64,000 nucleotides of DNA from Owenia fusiformis (lineage: Eukaryota > Annelida > Polychaeta > Sabellida > Oweniidae). The stretch is from positions 11,988,196 to 12,052,195 of the forward strand of contig CAIIXF020000004.1 in NCBI GenBank assembly GCA_903813345.2, written 5' to 3'. The notes below the pieces were generated by a model that worked only from the letters and a program-made list of their open reading frames with translations, was not told the DNA's origin and ran no database searches. Below, piece by piece: positions 48,211-60,192 of this stretch (positions are counted from its first letter, which is position 1; each line of letters begins with the position of its first letter). The position numbers were made by a program, and so were the translations under genes.

Positions 48211-48335
48211 CTGGAAATTATCTGTGAGGCAAGGTTGGCTACTCTGGTGTTAGATGTGCTTACTGATAGGCTCCACCCATTCTCACTCAAAGAGTCAAGC
48301 TCTGATCCATACACTATCATCTCTCTTGATGCAGT
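48211..48335 (-). CDS. Spectrin-repeat-like exon
   Basis: The 125-nt exon has an acceptor TTATTTCCAG and a donor AG|GTATTT. It reads TASREMIVYGSELDSLSENG and ends NTRVANLASQIIS plus two bases of an Arg codon completed by the next exon, giving the spectrin-like NLASQIISRYHALV. It enters in phase 0. No upstream exon was identified before 48336, and the whole gene is not contained in what I could read. It may belong to a long cytoskeletal linker. Confidence 0.55.
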
Positions 48336-50810
48336 CTGGAAATAAAACATTATACATCTTCTTTGGACCTCTAATGAAAAAAATAATTGATCCTAATTGA
48401 ACAACAAGTGTTTAAAGCTTTGGTAAAGACTAGTTAAGTGTTTCAGGATGATGTCATAACATGTCATGTCAGGGATTATTTTGACAAAACTTATATTATC
48501 ACAAAAAGAATGTCATTGCTGGCTAATTAAAGTAATTCTAATATAAACTACAATCAAAATTGAACAGAGGGGGGGGGGTGAATGGATGGGGGAGTAATAT
48601 GTCTAAACCTAAACCAGAAAACTGTGCTCATTGTGAAAATATCATTGCTCATTGTGAAAGTGAAGCTACTTTTGTTCTGATATTTCTTACATCAAATGGC
48701 AGCTATCTTGTTTTTCCCCCTTCAAATTAAACTGGCGGGAAATTCAAAATATGAAAAATAATTAAATATACTTATCACATACATTTAACTGAGGGACCAA
48801 AAGGGCATATATCCAGACTCATCCTTTACACAGATTTGTGAGTTGATAATTAAACTCAGTAACTCAGGAACACTTGATAACCCCCCCCCCCTGCTTGAAA
48901 AATAATGCTGGGAAGATCACTGAATGCCTTAGAGTATATTTGCATAATTAATCTCAGTGGGTGGCACTCAGGTGGGTGCAAAAACTCTCATTTTCACAAT
49001 TTAGACAAAAATTGGTGAGATATGCCAATGATTTTTTTCATTTTTATGTGGGTGCAAACTGATTTTCAGGTGGGTGCAAGCATATTTTCAGGTGGTTGCT
49101 GCGCCCATCTTGCTTTATGCTGGGGAGACCACTGCCAGTTGCATCTAATTAAATGAACCTATTGACATATTGATTGTGATTTAAGATTAAAATTGTGACA
49201 CTTAAAAGAGTAAATGAATTTTTAATCTTTAAAGGTTTTTCAACATTGTGTAAATGGGGATTTAGCTTGAGCTTTTTCAGATGATTTAATTGAAGCTAGC
49301 TATATTGATAGAAAATAACATATAGAATTCAAAGAACTTATAACTGATACTCTTCGTTATTAATGAGTGGAATTAAGTAATTTGCAACTTTACTCTGTTA
49401 CTGTTTGTAATGGCCGATTTTTTAAGGCACTTTTTTATTTAATTTTGCACCACTGCAATAATACTGTCACCACCCATTAATTTTCATTCAAAATTTTACC
49501 GCTCACTTTTGAAAAATTAGGGAGAACACTGAATATGCTATTAAATAGAAGAAACTGTGGTCTTTAATTAATGGTTACAAATGCAGATCAATTAAAAACA
49601 TGACTTAAAATAACATGACTTTATGGAAACCATCTGATTTATAAAAAAATCAACATCACATTTAACAGCTCTCTCCATTTTTTAGTTTTAAAAGATGTAC
49701 TGAATAGTGTTGAGTTGCCAAGCTGGGAACATCTTCCCAAAAATCTCTGCAACCTTATGCAGTCATCATTTCCATATCATCATTGCACACAAATATCTTT
49801 CTAACAATACATTCAAAAGAAAGGTGGACACATCAAGGACTAAGGCACACCCAAAGAGTACATTAAATCAACATAAAGGTTGTGATGTTTAAGAATCATT
49901 GCTTATGAAAACTCTTGGAAATGTAGGAAAATTCAGAATGAATATATATTTTTAATTCTCACATAATAGTACATTTCCTCTTCTTAAACACCAGGACATC
50001 GCATCTCAGACATACATTCATCTTCTGAAAGTACAAAATGGGGTTCATAATTTAGATCTAAAACATTTGAGCAGCTCTTGCTAAGTTTGAGTATGGATGC
50101 TTGGTATTTTGATGCAATCCTCAATGGATTCACATGTTTCTCTCTATTAATCCATTCATTTGTTGAAATTAACAGATCTCTAAAAAACTCAAATTATTAT
50201 ACTAGATTCCTCTTTTAAACTCAAAAAGTAGAAAACAGCAATTGTGAATAATTCCAAATGAAGTAGGATTATTTCAATCAATATTCCAACATATGAACTC
50301 TCACATAGAGAGACTGATTGAGAGAGTGAATGAGTTACTGAACTTCTGATTGAGAGTGAGATAATGACTAAGGAAGTAAGTGACTTACTTGTGACTGAGT
50401 AAGTGGCTTGCTGGCTGGCTTGCTGGGTGGCTGGATGGCTGGCTTGCTGGGTGGCTGGCTGATCAACTCCACATTATGGAGATAAGCTTAAACATAAGTT
50501 AAGACGTAAGTTAAGACAAGAGATCTCTTTGATCTCTTAGGGAACTCGACAATACTGATTCTGATTGACATTTTTATTACTTGAATTTGTGGACAGCCCG
50601 TCCGTGGTCCCGTCCCCAAAAATAAGAAATCAGGAGACCATTGTGCAATAATATTTGGAAAAGTATATTGATATTGTACATGAATGACATTTGGATATTT
50701 CAGATTATTTAGTTTTTTTGTGCAATAACCCTGTGCCCTCTTATAATGAATTTCAGCCATGTTACAATGTATCTTTTTGAAAATACTATGGCAGAGAAGC
50801 ACACATGCTA
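48336..50810. other. No gene recognised
   Basis: Two similar stretches with GGTGGGTGCAAA and TTGCTT are at 46830-47010 and 48960-49130 (shared words AATTCTCATTTTCACAATT / AACTCTCATTTTCACAATTT), so a dispersed repeat is present. GGCTGG/CTTGCT-type simple repeats lie near 50400-50460. Homopolymer G and C runs are at 48568 and 48880. I see no coding exon. Confidence 0.4.
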
Positions 50811-50817
50811 TCTATTG

Positions 50818-52560
50818 CAAGACTTATGCCTAGCACAACTGTCACCATGTTATTAAGTGTTCTTAAGTTTCGCAAGGATCTTGCCATGGTTGTGGTGGTA
50901 TTATCGTGAAAGCCTGGTATAACCGTGACAATGCTATATTATATTGCAAGGCCTGTCATGACTGTGGTAATGTTTAAGCCTGATATGACAGTCGCAACGG
51001 TTGCAAGGCCTGTCACGACCGTGGTAATGTTAAAGCACAATATGACTGTGACAATGGTTATATTAAATAGCATTTAGTAGCATTGCAAATTTCATAGAAT
51101 GATTAACTACCTTAAATATGTGAATCTAGACTTCTATACATGAACATGGTACTCACGTACATTGATACATAAAATTTTAGAATCATTTAACTCATAATTC
51201 ATTTCCGAACACTATAATTCTAATCTCATTCAAGAACGAGAAACATTGTCACAGTCATATCAGGCCTTATTTATAATAAAGCACTGTCGCGGTCATATCA
51301 GGGTTTAACATTACCACGGTCATGACACTGCCCTTGCAATATAATATTACATTGTCAAGGTTATACCAGGCTTTCACGATAACAATACCACGGTCATGGC
51401 AGGCCTTGCAATATAATATAGCATTGTCACGGTTATACCAGGCTTTCACGATAACAATACCACGGTCATGGCAGGCCTTGCAATATAATATAGCATTGTC
51501 ACGGTTATACCAGGCTGTCACGATAACACTACCACGGTCATGGCAGGCCTTGCAATATAATATTACATTGTCAAGGTTATACCAGGCTTTCACGATAACA
51601 ATACCACGGTCATGGCAGGCCTTGCAATATAATATAGCATTGTCACGGTTATACCAGGCTGTCACGATAACACTACCACGGTCATGGCAGGATCATTGTG
51701 CAACATAAAAACACATGCTATCTATTGCAAGACTTATGCCTGGCACAACCGTCGACATGTTATTAAGTGTTTTTAGGTTTCGCAAGGATCCTGCCATGAC
51801 CGTGGTATTGTTATCGTGAAAGCCTGGTATAACCGTGCCAATGCTATATTATATTGCAAGGCCTGTCATGACCGTGGTAATGTTAAAGCCTGATATAACT
51901 GTGACAATGTTCACGTTCTTGAATGAGATTAGAATTATAGTTTGTGGAAATGAATTGTGAGTTAAAGTAGTAGTAGTATCCTAGATTTACATATTTAAGG
52001 TAGATAAATGATGACGTTTTCGATTACAGTATTCTCATGCTACTAAATGTCGATCACTAATATAACCATTGTCACGGTCATATTGTGCTTTAACATTACC
52101 ACAGTCATGACAGGCCTTGCAACCATTGTCTTGGTCATATCAGGCTTTAACATTATGATGGTCATGACAGGCCTTGTAACCATTGTCACCGTCATATCAG
52201 GCTTTAACATTACCACGGTCATGTCAGGCCTTGCAATATAGTATAGTATTGTCACGGTCATATCAGGCTTTAACATTACCACGGCCATGACAGACCATGC
52301 GATATAATATAGCATTGTCACTGTTATACCAGGCTATCACAATAACACTTCTACGGTCATGGCAGGATCCTTGCGAAACTTAAAATTACTTAATAACATG
52401 GTGACGGTTGTGCCAGGCATAGGTCTTGCAACAGATAGGGTCTCCATAAAAATACTTGATAACATGGTGACGATTGTGCCAGTCATAGTAAGTCTTGTAG
52501 ATAGGGTCTCGAGAAGCATGAACATATAAGAGGCCACACACTTTATTAGCCAAACTAGAA
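50818..52560. repeat. Alternating inverted arrays of a 72-bp minisatellite
   Basis: The unit contains GGTTATACCAGGCTTTCACG, CCACGGTCATGGCAGGCCTT and GCAATATAATATAGCATTGT. In 51240-51690 it is repeated at 72-bp steps (51361, 51433, 51505). In 50818-51060 and 51717-51910 related units run in the opposite direction, and in 52050-52440 they are inverted again. The flanking piece TTGCAAGACTTATGCCTAGC also recurs with each block. As 72 is a multiple of three, both strands are open (24-residue units such as AWYNRDNAILYCKACHDRGI), but there is no start or splice support. Confidence 0.8.
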
Positions 52561-52984
52561 CTAATTCAAGATAAACGAAAGTCATTTATGTACAATAGGA
52601 ATATATTTTCCATATATTTTTGCATAATGATATTTTAATTTCTTTTTTTTAGGTTTAACTGACGCAGTGAAATTTTTTGAAAATCAAAATCAATGGGCGA
52701 TAATTCATCATACTCACTTTACGGGAAAATTACAAGTTTTATGTTGAATTTATAAGAAAAAATCATTACCCTGTTTGATCCTCGCTTAGTCTTGTTCACT
52801 TTGAGCAACTTCTTACCTTCAGATCGGCTATATTGATTACAAACTAACGGTACAAAACTTCCAGAAAGATATTTCGGCAGATAGCACGGGTTAAGAGCGC
52901 TCTGATTGGTTGGATTTGTAGCACGGGTTAGGAGCGCCTCTATCGGTTGGACTTCGAACTAAATTCCAGCACGGGTGTGAAAGC

Positions 52985-54460
52985 CCAACTGTTCTGGGCT
53001 ACCCAAGTGTTCTGTCTCTTGCCCAACTGTTCTGACAACCTAAGTGTTCCGAGTTCACATATTTTATATCTTAAAATTCACAAGAGAGGGTGCCAAAAGT
53101 TAAAAGTGCCACACGATGAAGAAAGAGAGCCAGAAAATGTCGAAAAATTGTCCATTATTAGAAATACGCACCCATTTTTTTCAAAAGGACAATTTTCCTG
53201 AACAAGTTGAGACATACTTAGTATTCCTGAAACTGAGACCCAGTCTACATATATCGATATATTCTGTCCAAATATCCTATTGCTCAGGAGTGTTCCATGG
53301 TGCAAAGGTCGAACACCCGGGGATTTGACACTCCTAAATGGGTGCCCTGTTACACTCCCCTCCATAAGTTTGGCAACCTTAGCTCCCCCATTGAACTACG
53401 TGTTAAAAGCCTCTTTACCTTTGAATTTTTATTTACTTAACCTACCATGAAAATACTTATACTATTAACGGAAACGTAATTTGACTTTATTTCCAATACC
53501 TCAACATTTTCTCAATTTTTTCCCTCAATTACAATAAGTTGAAAATTAATGATAAATTTGATGAATTTTTGAAAATCGACATTCCCATGTTAACCAATGG
53601 GAAATGGGAAATAGGTTTGCCGCAAGTCATATGACAGAATATCCATCTATCCGAGTCCTTGCAAAAAATACGAATAAGGCAGGCAATTGAATTTGTTAAC
53701 TTTATTTAACAAAAAATTGATATGTTTCTTCAGGTTCAACAAAGTTATAGGGCTTTAAAGTCAAGATAGTTTTTCAAAAAACCTTTCCCATTGAAATAAC
53801 TCAGGAGGCGAAAAATTATTTTCAAAAATGACTTTGAAGCGCTGTAACTTTAGTATTCATCAAATAAACTAAACACTTAGTGTACAAAAAAGTTAGACAA
53901 TTCAATTTTCTATATAATTTTTTTTTGCTGAATCTTTTACTGAAAATATATCCTGATTTCTGATTTGCCCGAACCCTCCATTTCCCATTGAATTACACGG
54001 GAATGACGATTTTCAAAAATTCATTAAATTTATCATCAATTTTCGACCTATTCTAACTGAGGAAAAAATTGAGGAATTTTGGAGGTATTGAAAATAAGGT
54101 CAAGTTACGTTTCCATTAATATAATAAGTTATCTCATCGCCGGTTAAGTAAATAAAAATTCAAACGTAAAGAGGCTTTAACACGTAGTTCAATGGGGGAG
54201 CTAAGGTTGCCAAACTTATGGAGGGGAGTGTAGTTATATATAAAAAAAAGAAAATCTTTTGTGCATGAGACAGCCACATTATAAGTGATTTGATTAACTT
54301 AATTTCAACAGTCATCTCTGTAGAAATCTAAAATTGGATTAGAAATTGAAAAATCACCATATCGAGTGTATTTGCTAAAATAAGTAAACCCAGAATACTT
54401 GGGTCAATTCAGAATATTTCGGCAGGAGTCGGAATACTTGGGTAGCCCGGAACACTTTAA
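52985..54460. mobile_element. Outer inverted-repeat element carrying a nested insertion
   Basis: GTTCTGGGCTACCCAAGTGT near 52990 is matched in reverse complement by ACTTGGGTAGCCCGGAACAC at about 54437-54456, with weaker pairing continuing inward for about 60 bp. The central part is occupied by the palindromic TA element. Open frames at 52947-53365 and 54375-54755 are products of these arms. Confidence 0.6.
53351..54232. mobile_element. Palindromic DNA element, TA-flanked, short copy
   Basis: It has the same ends and arms as 23642-24950 (TACACTCCCCTCCATAAGTT) and the same orientation, but lacks about 430 bp of the interior. Borders again carry TA. The two copies show many scattered substitutions, so neither is a recent copy of the other. 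Confidence 0.8.
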
Positions 54461-54474
54461 GCTTCTCACACGGG

Positions 54475-54620
54475 TTTGATCTGAGGCCCAGGGTTTGATC
54501 GAACCTCAAACCTGTGCTAAATTCTAGCACGGGTTTGATCAACCTCAAACACGTGCTAAACCTTAGCACGGGTTTGATCAATCTCAAACACGTGCTAAAC
54601 TTTAGCACGTGTTTGATGTG
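54475..54620. repeat. Tandem hairpin units with AGCACGGGTTTGATC
   Basis: Three successive units of about 33 bp contain AGCACGGGTTTGATC followed by CTCAAACACGTGCTAAA. Each unit folds on itself, since the two halves are near inverted. Open frames here are incidental. Confidence 0.65.
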
Positions 54621-56439
54621 TATCCGGCATCGAGTGCTTCTGAATAAAAGAGCAAAACTGAAAACCCGTTCACCTATAGTGCCCGACATTACGTCAATAA
54701 ACAATTTCCACATGTTGAAATATATTGCTATTTGATTGAGTTCAAGACAAAACATTTTGGAATTGTTTCACATAATGTAATATTCCTCGGATTTGATGCA
54801 TACACACGTTTCACAATCAGAGACAAGGGTCTTATACATCATGATATACCATGACATCTCAAATCTTCTCAGCCCTGAGATGTTTCAGGTGAAACAGAAA
54901 GATGCTATGAGTATCAGAATGGTATTATACGGGGTCTTACATTTGGAAAACCAATCTATAAGTAGTATAAGATTATCACAAAAGATAAATAACTTTTAAA
55001 ACTGCGGTTAGGTAGCATCTTGATTACAGTAAAGACAGGTCATCTAGGAATTATTTCTGCCTCTAATTCCTTAAACCGCTTCGTTGAACAGTGCCAAAAT
55101 ATTTCAGTCAGATCCTAAAACAAAACTATTTTTATTTTTAATCCCCTCACCTTGTCAATGTCTATGCCTGCATCTGGTTTTGCCCACCATTGGGAGGGAG
55201 CCGATATACACATAGATTACTTACTTGCCATGGACAGGGGGGAGGCACAGAAACGAACAATCTGGGGTCATAAAAGATAATTGGGGAAGGGGGAGGGGAG
55301 GTGGTGAATAGTGAAGTCCGGGAGCAAAGTTAAGGGGTACTGAAATCTTTCTTTTGATATTTAGTGCTTGAATGGAGACTCGTTTCCACTCCCCGCACTC
55401 TAGTAAAATTTAAATATTTGATCCAAAGGAGTTATTTTGTATCAAACTTGCATTCCGATTAATTAACACTCCCACGATTGTACCGCTTCACTATTGTCTA
55501 AGATAATTATAATGAATTCACGGGACACTATAGTCTTCCTTTTAAACTTAAGTGGTTGGATCAGAGACATAAAAACAATTATAAATATTTGATTTAGGGA
55601 GGTATTTGCAATCCAACTCTGATGATACAAGACTAGTCAGCCAAGACTAAATTATGAACTTATTTATCATTTAGAATATTGAGTTCATTAAATTATTATT
55701 CCATAAATATCGCATTTAATCCTGTCAACACAATCGTGGTATTAATTGGCATGATATTTAATCAGAGAGACGGTTTAAAAAGTTGTTGATTAATGATTAA
55801 GTATTAATGATTACGTATTAGGAAAAATCCTAATTCAATGTTTTTGTTCACTCGCAATAGCAAACCCCTCGCCGGGCAAGCATTCTTTAAAAACGTGAAG
55901 TTGAGCAGTTTTGAAAATTGTCCATTTTGAACCATCGCCTTGTATATTTTTATAACTGCCCTTAAATCACGATAACCGTGATTCCCGAAAGCTGAGATAA
56001 CTATGGCACACAAATACTAGTAGCCGTTATGGAAAATAAAAACACCGAATTTTGAAATGGGTTAAAATGTCGCAGTCTTACGTTGTCTCCGTTAACAATG
56101 TAGCTTTAATATTAAGACGTGATGTAATATTGATTTCAATTAATAAAGTGCCCACATTTTTCTTTCATGGAGCGCATTGAAGCAATCCAATATTATAATA
56201 AAACCGCTAATAATCTAAATGGGCGCCCGTGTTTTTGCAAGCACGTTATAAATGTAAAACTAAAATATATCTTTCAACTGCTGCACTAATCACTTCTGGT
56301 GACTTATTTTGAAAAATCATTTATATTAATTCATTACAACTTTCAAATGTCAAAACTTAATTTATCAAAACCCGCTTTTATTAAAACACTCAATATGTCT
56401 ATGTCAACAAGATAGTGTCAACATGTTGTCAACAACATG
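54621..56439. other. No gene recognised
   Basis: AT-rich DNA with a G-rich patch near 55250-55320. No splice-consistent exon, repeat array or transposon end was seen. Confidence 0.35.
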
Positions 56440-56733
56440 TAACCTAATGTAAACAAATTATACGCAAGAGCAGAGAAATGTATCATCCAGTATAATATGT
56501 TTTTCCCAGTTGAACCAGATGGAATATAACAGCTGATAACAGCTGATAACAAATTAAAACAAATTATACAAGTATCAGAGGAGAAACTCCAAAAAAGTCC
56601 GTATCATTCATTGTTATAATTATGTCTTATACATAAACCTATGATAACAGGTTAAAACGAATTAAAACAACTGATATGTATGTTTAATAGGTTTATGATA
56701 CTGTATTAATCATGGGATTTTACATAGTGTTAC
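56440..56733. mobile_element. MITE-like element ending GGATTTTACATAGTG
   Basis: The right end is the reverse complement of the end at 35291 and lies next to a TA. It contains a short exact tandem duplication (CAGCTGATAA twice near 56530). It abuts the LINE fragment that opens the right-hand array. Confidence 0.5.
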
Positions 56734-56734
56734 G

Positions 56735-57440
56735 GTAAGATTTCTGTCTCCAAATAATAAAAAATTGAATTTCTGCATTGGAGTTTAAGTTTTGGAAACA
56801 GTTGAGAAATCCTAAGGTTTTTAGTCCTGCTAGGAGAGTGCATCTTTCTTGTTGCAGCAGAGGGCAGTTTAAAAAAGTGATGTGTTGTTTGCTGTTTAGC
56901 ACCACATACACAAAATGGGTAATTTACTGTCGCAAAGTTATGGGCATATAGATGTGGTTTTAGAATCAGACCAGCTCTAAATCTATTAAACAAAATTTCA
57001 ATTTTCCTTGTTATTGTCATAATCATTTTTGTATTAGAAACAGGAGAGTCAGGGCTCCTATTTCCTCTTACTAAGCTTTTTAAATCTGGAGATTGGTTGG
57101 CATTTCCTGTCAGCGAATGGTATATCATTCCACAAGGTCAGAGTCCTGAGAATAGTTGATTTTTTTTAATGAATTACTTCGTACTATAGGAGAGGGAATT
57201 CTATAATGTCTAGGTTGACGTAGGGGCCTATTTTGAATATACATTTTGATACTACATTTCTTGCAAGTGGAAAAGAAAATGACAACATAATCGAAACTCT
57301 CAACGAACAACTACGATCAACAAACGAATGGGCCAATATATGGCAACTAACCTTCAACCCAGAAAAAACAGAAACAATGTTATTTACGAGAAAACACCAA
57401 AATAATGGACAATTTCAACTCAATTTCAATTTCAATTTGG
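56735..57440. mobile_element. Internally inverted LINE fragment, copy 1
   Basis: On the minus strand (57235 to 56735) frames give LFNRFRAGLILKPHLYAHNF, PFCVCGAKQQTTHHF and, after a frameshift, NCPLLQQERC. This is the C-terminal region after the reverse transcriptase in jockey/CR1-like elements (C-x-C-G ... H-F ... C-P). On the plus strand from 57241 the frame reads DTTFLASGKENDN, LNEQLRSTNEWANIWQLTFN and PEKTETMLFTRK, which is the reverse transcriptase segment just after the catalytic Asp pair. In an intact element this would lie upstream on the same strand. The head-to-head layout matches twin-priming inversion. Confidence 0.7.
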
Positions 57441-58620
57441 CCCAATACCCCCCCCCCCCCCTGAGGGGCCTGATCACCATCAATACAACTTGATTAACAG
57501 CATTGCAATTATGCTTTAATGGGGATGTCTATCCACCTTATGTAATGACAATATCATAATTTCAAATTTTAGGATATATATATTTGTCCACTGCAATGCC
57601 ACTCGGTATAGTGCCGCTGGAGAATAGTGTATTGAATGGACATACACATTAATTTATTCAATTAGATACCTAGCAGCAGTGGTTACCATGGCAACATCTG
57701 CTAGGGGTTACCCTTTGCATTCGTTCGACTTTGCTTCTCAAAAGAGAGCTTCGTCTTCAGTAGTTTTCGGTAGTCTTCGGTAGTTTTTAACCAGAGTCTG
57801 CGCGCAGGGTAGCTAGGGGTCCGCGGAGAAGCTAAATAATTACAAGAAACCAGGGAATAGTGTACCATGTAATGTTCTAAAAATTGACAGTTACTTTTTA
57901 AATTGTGTTTTCACATTGGTTGTCCTGGGGCCAATAATTGTGTCATTTATTGTCTTATATATATATATTACATTTTATTTACTATAATGTTATATATTAT
58001 ACTCGAATGCTCCAGGGTTCTGGTAATGACGTCATATAGACATTTCTCAAACCACTTTATGTTAGAGTTACATAATTGGGGTATTCCATCCGAGTATATA
58101 CTTGCAATCACCTTTCAGAGCATTTGAGGATATTATGAAATTGATTTAATGTTAATTGAGAACTTTTGTTTCATTATATGAGTTATTATGTATTTGCAGG
58201 TCGTCTGTGCAAGGTGGCAAAAATAGGTATGGCAAGGGGTAAAGGAAAATTTAATATGTATTGGTGAGTGCAGGCACTGCCAACATTGGAGAAGTTCAAC
58301 GGTCTACTGAAAATCGCCAGAAATAAGTGCCTCAAAGAATGGACTATGTGATAATTTGATAAGGAATTCTATAGCAATTTATTTGTTTTACTTTTTGGAT
58401 AGTTTTTAAATGCCTCAAAAATAGCCCAACTATATTTCTTAAGTCCTTAAGGATTGCAGTGCGTGTATCTGTAGAGAATTTTATCAATAAAATGTAATGC
58501 AATTTTGAATTCTGCATTTGTTTTTTCTCTGGCTAAATGCCTATTTTAATGCAAATCTTGATTAATAAGTTCAACTTTGTTATACCAAACGTAGCCATTG
58601 TACCAATGCAAAACGTTCAG
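57441..58620. other. Anonymous part of the array unit, copy 1
   Basis: It begins with a C run (about 57450-57461, shorter in copy 2). It contains an inverted copy of the dispersed repeat near 21449 (57713-57760) and a small hairpin (CTAGCAG ... CTGCTAG near 57670-57706). The 74-codon frame at 57903-58127 is conserved in copy 2 but only because the copies are nearly identical. No gene is recognised. Confidence 0.5.
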
Positions 58621-58631
58621 CGTCCAAGATA

Positions 58632-59212
58632 CCCAACCTTAGACCTAAAGCCTCGTCATTGAACTGTTCATTATATATACCCGCGTTTCTAATATAACTG
58701 ACCTAATAGTATATTAGGCGTAAGGTCTTAAAAACTAATGGTATACTCATATGTCTGATCTTAGACCTTAGGCCTTAGGTTTCTTGGTTTACATGACCTT
58801 AGGCCTAAGGTCTCACTAATGAATGGTTCCTTATACACCCGACCTTAGGCATAAGGTGTCTTTGATATATCAAATATTGTTAGCTGACCTTAGCCTAAGG
58901 TGTCATTAATGGTTTCCTAATACACTCGACCTTAGGCCTAAGGTCTCGTCAATATTCCGTTTCGTGATTTACATGACCTTAGGCCTAAGGTCTCATCAAT
59001 GAATGGTTTCCTTATACACCCGACCTTAGGCCTAAGGTCTCGTCGATATACGTGTATATACCGTTTACATGACCTTAGGCCTAAGGTCTCAATAATGAAT
59101 GGTTTAGTCATATTTCCTGACCTTAGCCCTAAGGTCTTATCATTGATAACTTCAATACACTGACCTTAAGCCTAAGGTATAAATGACATATTACAGACCT
59201 TAGGGGGGTTAG
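58632..59212. repeat. Palindrome cluster, copy 1
   Basis: About twelve copies of GACCTTAGGCCTAAGGTC or close variants occur every 45-50 bp or so. Perfect copies include 58795-58812 and ones near 58929, 58975, 59021 and 59071. Spacers share words such as TCATCAATGAATGGTTTCCT and TTATACACCC. The 18-bp word is its own reverse complement and contains AGGCCT at its centre. Confidence 0.9.
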
Positions 59213-59246
59213 TTGAGAATGTAACTGAAAAGTTGAGAACGTGATC

Positions 59247-60192
59247 TACTTAATAAGGCAATTTATCTTCAAATAAAACGTAAGCAAAGTAGATTAGGGT
59301 CTCTGGAACACTTTTGTAAATAGTTTTCACAAGAAATTTTGTTTGTGAATCTCAAATTTTGTCTCCCCGATTTCAGTCATGAATTACGTCAACTTTGCCT
59401 GCAAACTTTTGGGATACGCTGTTATCCCCGGACGCCCAAACGCGTCAAGAACACAAAGATACTTGAATGATCTTGATTGGACATCAGGTTGCAGAGAAAT
59501 CGTACTTTTACTGAGTGGCTTCACGAAAAAATAAAAAGGCTATACGCCTCGTTCAGATATATTATATAATATACTTATTGGCTTGTTTACCATTATTCAT
59601 TTTTTCAGATCACTATCGCCATGTCACCAAGACGACCGACTCTGTGGGAGGGCACTTTTAAAATCAATGTTGCTTTTAACCAATGTTAAAATACTAGGAC
59701 ATACCCGGCACACCATGGTACCACATATGTTACATTAAATGTTATATGGCTCTGGCTACAGGTTGATATTATTGTTGTCTGTGCCAAATATTTCATCTAG
59801 GATTCATCCTAGACATCATTTTATAAGAACTGTAATTATGGTGTCATTACCTTACATTTAAACCAGCCAGGTCTTATCGGTCAATTCACAACAGGAAGAA
59901 AACCCTTTAATTTTCGCCCAATGTGCCTCATTAATTTTTTTCATTTCTTATTTACTCCGTACATATAAAAATACAAAAACAAGATTATTGCCTACGTTTT
60001 TCAACATTGTTGGCAATGTACAAAACATATCAAACTGAAAATAATGGAAGTACAATAGATCAGGTCCATAATATAGATGGTGAGAAAAGTTAGAGGCCTT
60101 CGGGGGGGGGGGGTGTGTGTTTAATCTAACATATCAAGAGCTAAACAGATGTAATGGCTAACTATTTGAATAATTTGTTCATTCTCGATTAC
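59247..60192 (+). repeat. Module M, second copy
   Basis: Almost identical to 34354-35294. It ends TTCATTCTCGATTACTGTAAG, running directly into LINE sequence without the MITE seen after the first copy. It carries the decayed DWTSGC exon at 59377-59534. Confidence 0.85.
59377..59534 (+). pseudogene. Decayed DWTSGC exon, array copy
   Basis: Same reading and same early stop as 34484-34641. One difference (GAACAC for GAGCAC) changes Ala to Thr. Preceded by the same CCCCGATTTCAG acceptor. Confidence 0.65.

Noticed and set aside
51267-51708. Open frames of about 130 codons on both strands
   Set aside because: They are products of a 72-bp tandem unit, a multiple of three, with no start or splice support.
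52947-53365. Open frames on both strands as a small gene
   Set aside because: They fall in the arm of an inverted-repeat element whose other arm yields the same peptide at 54375-54755.
57903-58127. 74-codon frame repeated at 61359-61583 as a conserved gene
   Set aside because: Conservation only reflects the near-identity of the two array units; there is no domain, and no independent copy to test for selection.
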